NCBI GenBank assembly: GCA_007135895.1
Contig: SLHZ01000199.1
Location: 1 to 5,618, forward strand
Direction of reading: 5' to 3'
DNA from: Balneolales bacterium
GTDB lineage: Bacteria; Bacteroidota; Rhodothermia; Balneolales; Natronogracilivirgulaceae
Length of the DNA: 5,618 nt
The translations under genes were made by a program, and so were the position numbers. Positions 5,393 to 5,618 of the stretch are shown one piece after another (the first letter of the stretch is position 1; every line of letters starts with the position of its first letter). The notes under the pieces are model-generated. The model worked only from the letters and a program-made list of their open reading frames with translations, made no database searches and was not told the origin of the DNA.

Positions 5393-5618
5393 ACAAAACG
5401 GCACTTCATACCGTCTTTCTTCGGGTGCTCGGACTTGCATTTGTCCTTTTGATGGCAGTCGTGCAACCCGCGCGTGCCACGGACTCCTCCACAGGCCCGG
5501 ATCGTGAAAAACGGCTTTGGTCATTCGAATTCCGGGGCGAACCGTTGCAGCAGGTGCTGGAAACGGTCGCCAGGGTGACAGAAACCGATATGTTGTACGA
5601 TCCCGGTATGATCGGGGA
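5389..5618 (+). CDS. STN-domain secreted protein, probable TonB-dependent transducer (5' part)
   Basis: Only the first 76 codons are present; the gene runs off the right edge. Residues 1-30 are a signal peptide (MNKTALHTVFLRVLGLAFVL plus LMAVVQPARA, cleavage probable after ARA). Residues 44-76 begin an STN (secretin and TonB N-terminal short) domain: WSFEFRGEPLQQVLETVARV followed by TETDMLYDPGMIG. In FecI/FecR systems this periplasmic domain belongs to the outer-membrane receptor and signals to FecR. A SusC- or FecA-like TonB-dependent receptor is therefore expected, but the plug and barrel are not in view, and a secretin or other STN protein cannot be excluded from this fragment alone. The start codon overlaps the anti-sigma stop (ATGA), with no separate ribosome-binding site, so translation is probably coupled. 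Confidence 0.85.
   Translation, partial: MNKTALHTVFLRVLGLAFVLLMAVVQPARATDSSTGPDREKRLWSFEFRGEPLQQVLETVARVTETDMLYDPGMIG

Noticed and set aside
4979..5524. Minus-strand open frame of 181 codons over the FecR C-terminus and STN gene
   Set aside because: It is antisense to two genes with recognised domains and coupled starts; no exported or domain features.

Overview
The window looks like Bacteroidota, or the related Balneolota/Rhodothermota. On the right it carries the cell-surface-signalling trio typical of that group: an ECF sigma factor, a FecR-type anti-sigma factor with a DUF4974-like C-terminus, and the start of a secreted protein with an STN domain, presumably a TonB-dependent (SusC/FecA-like) transducer. 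On the left are envelope genes of the kinds common there: lipoproteins with short lipoboxes, an LVIVD-repeat propeller and a small beta-barrel. Ribosome-binding sites are weak, as is usual in the phylum. Species cannot be named from the sequence.

Layout. Positions 75-3258 hold four genes, all on the minus strand. Read in the direction of transcription they are an LVIVD-repeat lipoprotein (3258-1948), a 129-bp gap with a strong hairpin (1856-1876), a predicted outer-membrane beta-barrel protein (1818-1093), a BsuPI-like lipoprotein (1075-584) and a second Ig-like lipoprotein (577-89). A Rho-independent terminator (75-105) overlaps the last stop codon. The three distal genes are 17 and 6 bp apart and probably form one operon. 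Positions 3259-3674 are a divergent intergenic region with a 42-bp tandem repeat and several ACAGGTG-type boxes. From 3675 to the right edge, sigma factor, anti-sigma factor and STN-domain protein run on the plus strand. Their start and stop codons overlap (TAATG, then ATGA), so they are almost certainly co-transcribed and translationally coupled. The last gene is cut by the window edge.

How it works together. In the right-hand module, ligand binding at the outer-membrane receptor is expected to pass through its periplasmic STN domain to the FecR C-terminus. FecR would then release or activate the sigma factor, which transcribes the receptor locus. The left-hand module is a set of exported proteins of unknown job. 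Nothing in the sequence fixes the transported substrate or proves that the two modules are functionally linked.

The most unusual structure is three unrelated, degenerate short tandem repeats within 5.6 kb: six 24-bp units in the beta-barrel gene, 42-bp (about 2 x 21) units in the intergenic region, and ten 12-bp units in the anti-sigma gene. All periods are multiples of three, and the two in clear genes keep frame. The two leftmost lipoprotein genes look more A/T-rich than the sigma/FecR region. No RNA gene, CRISPR array, insertion sequence or clearly new defence or metabolic system was seen.
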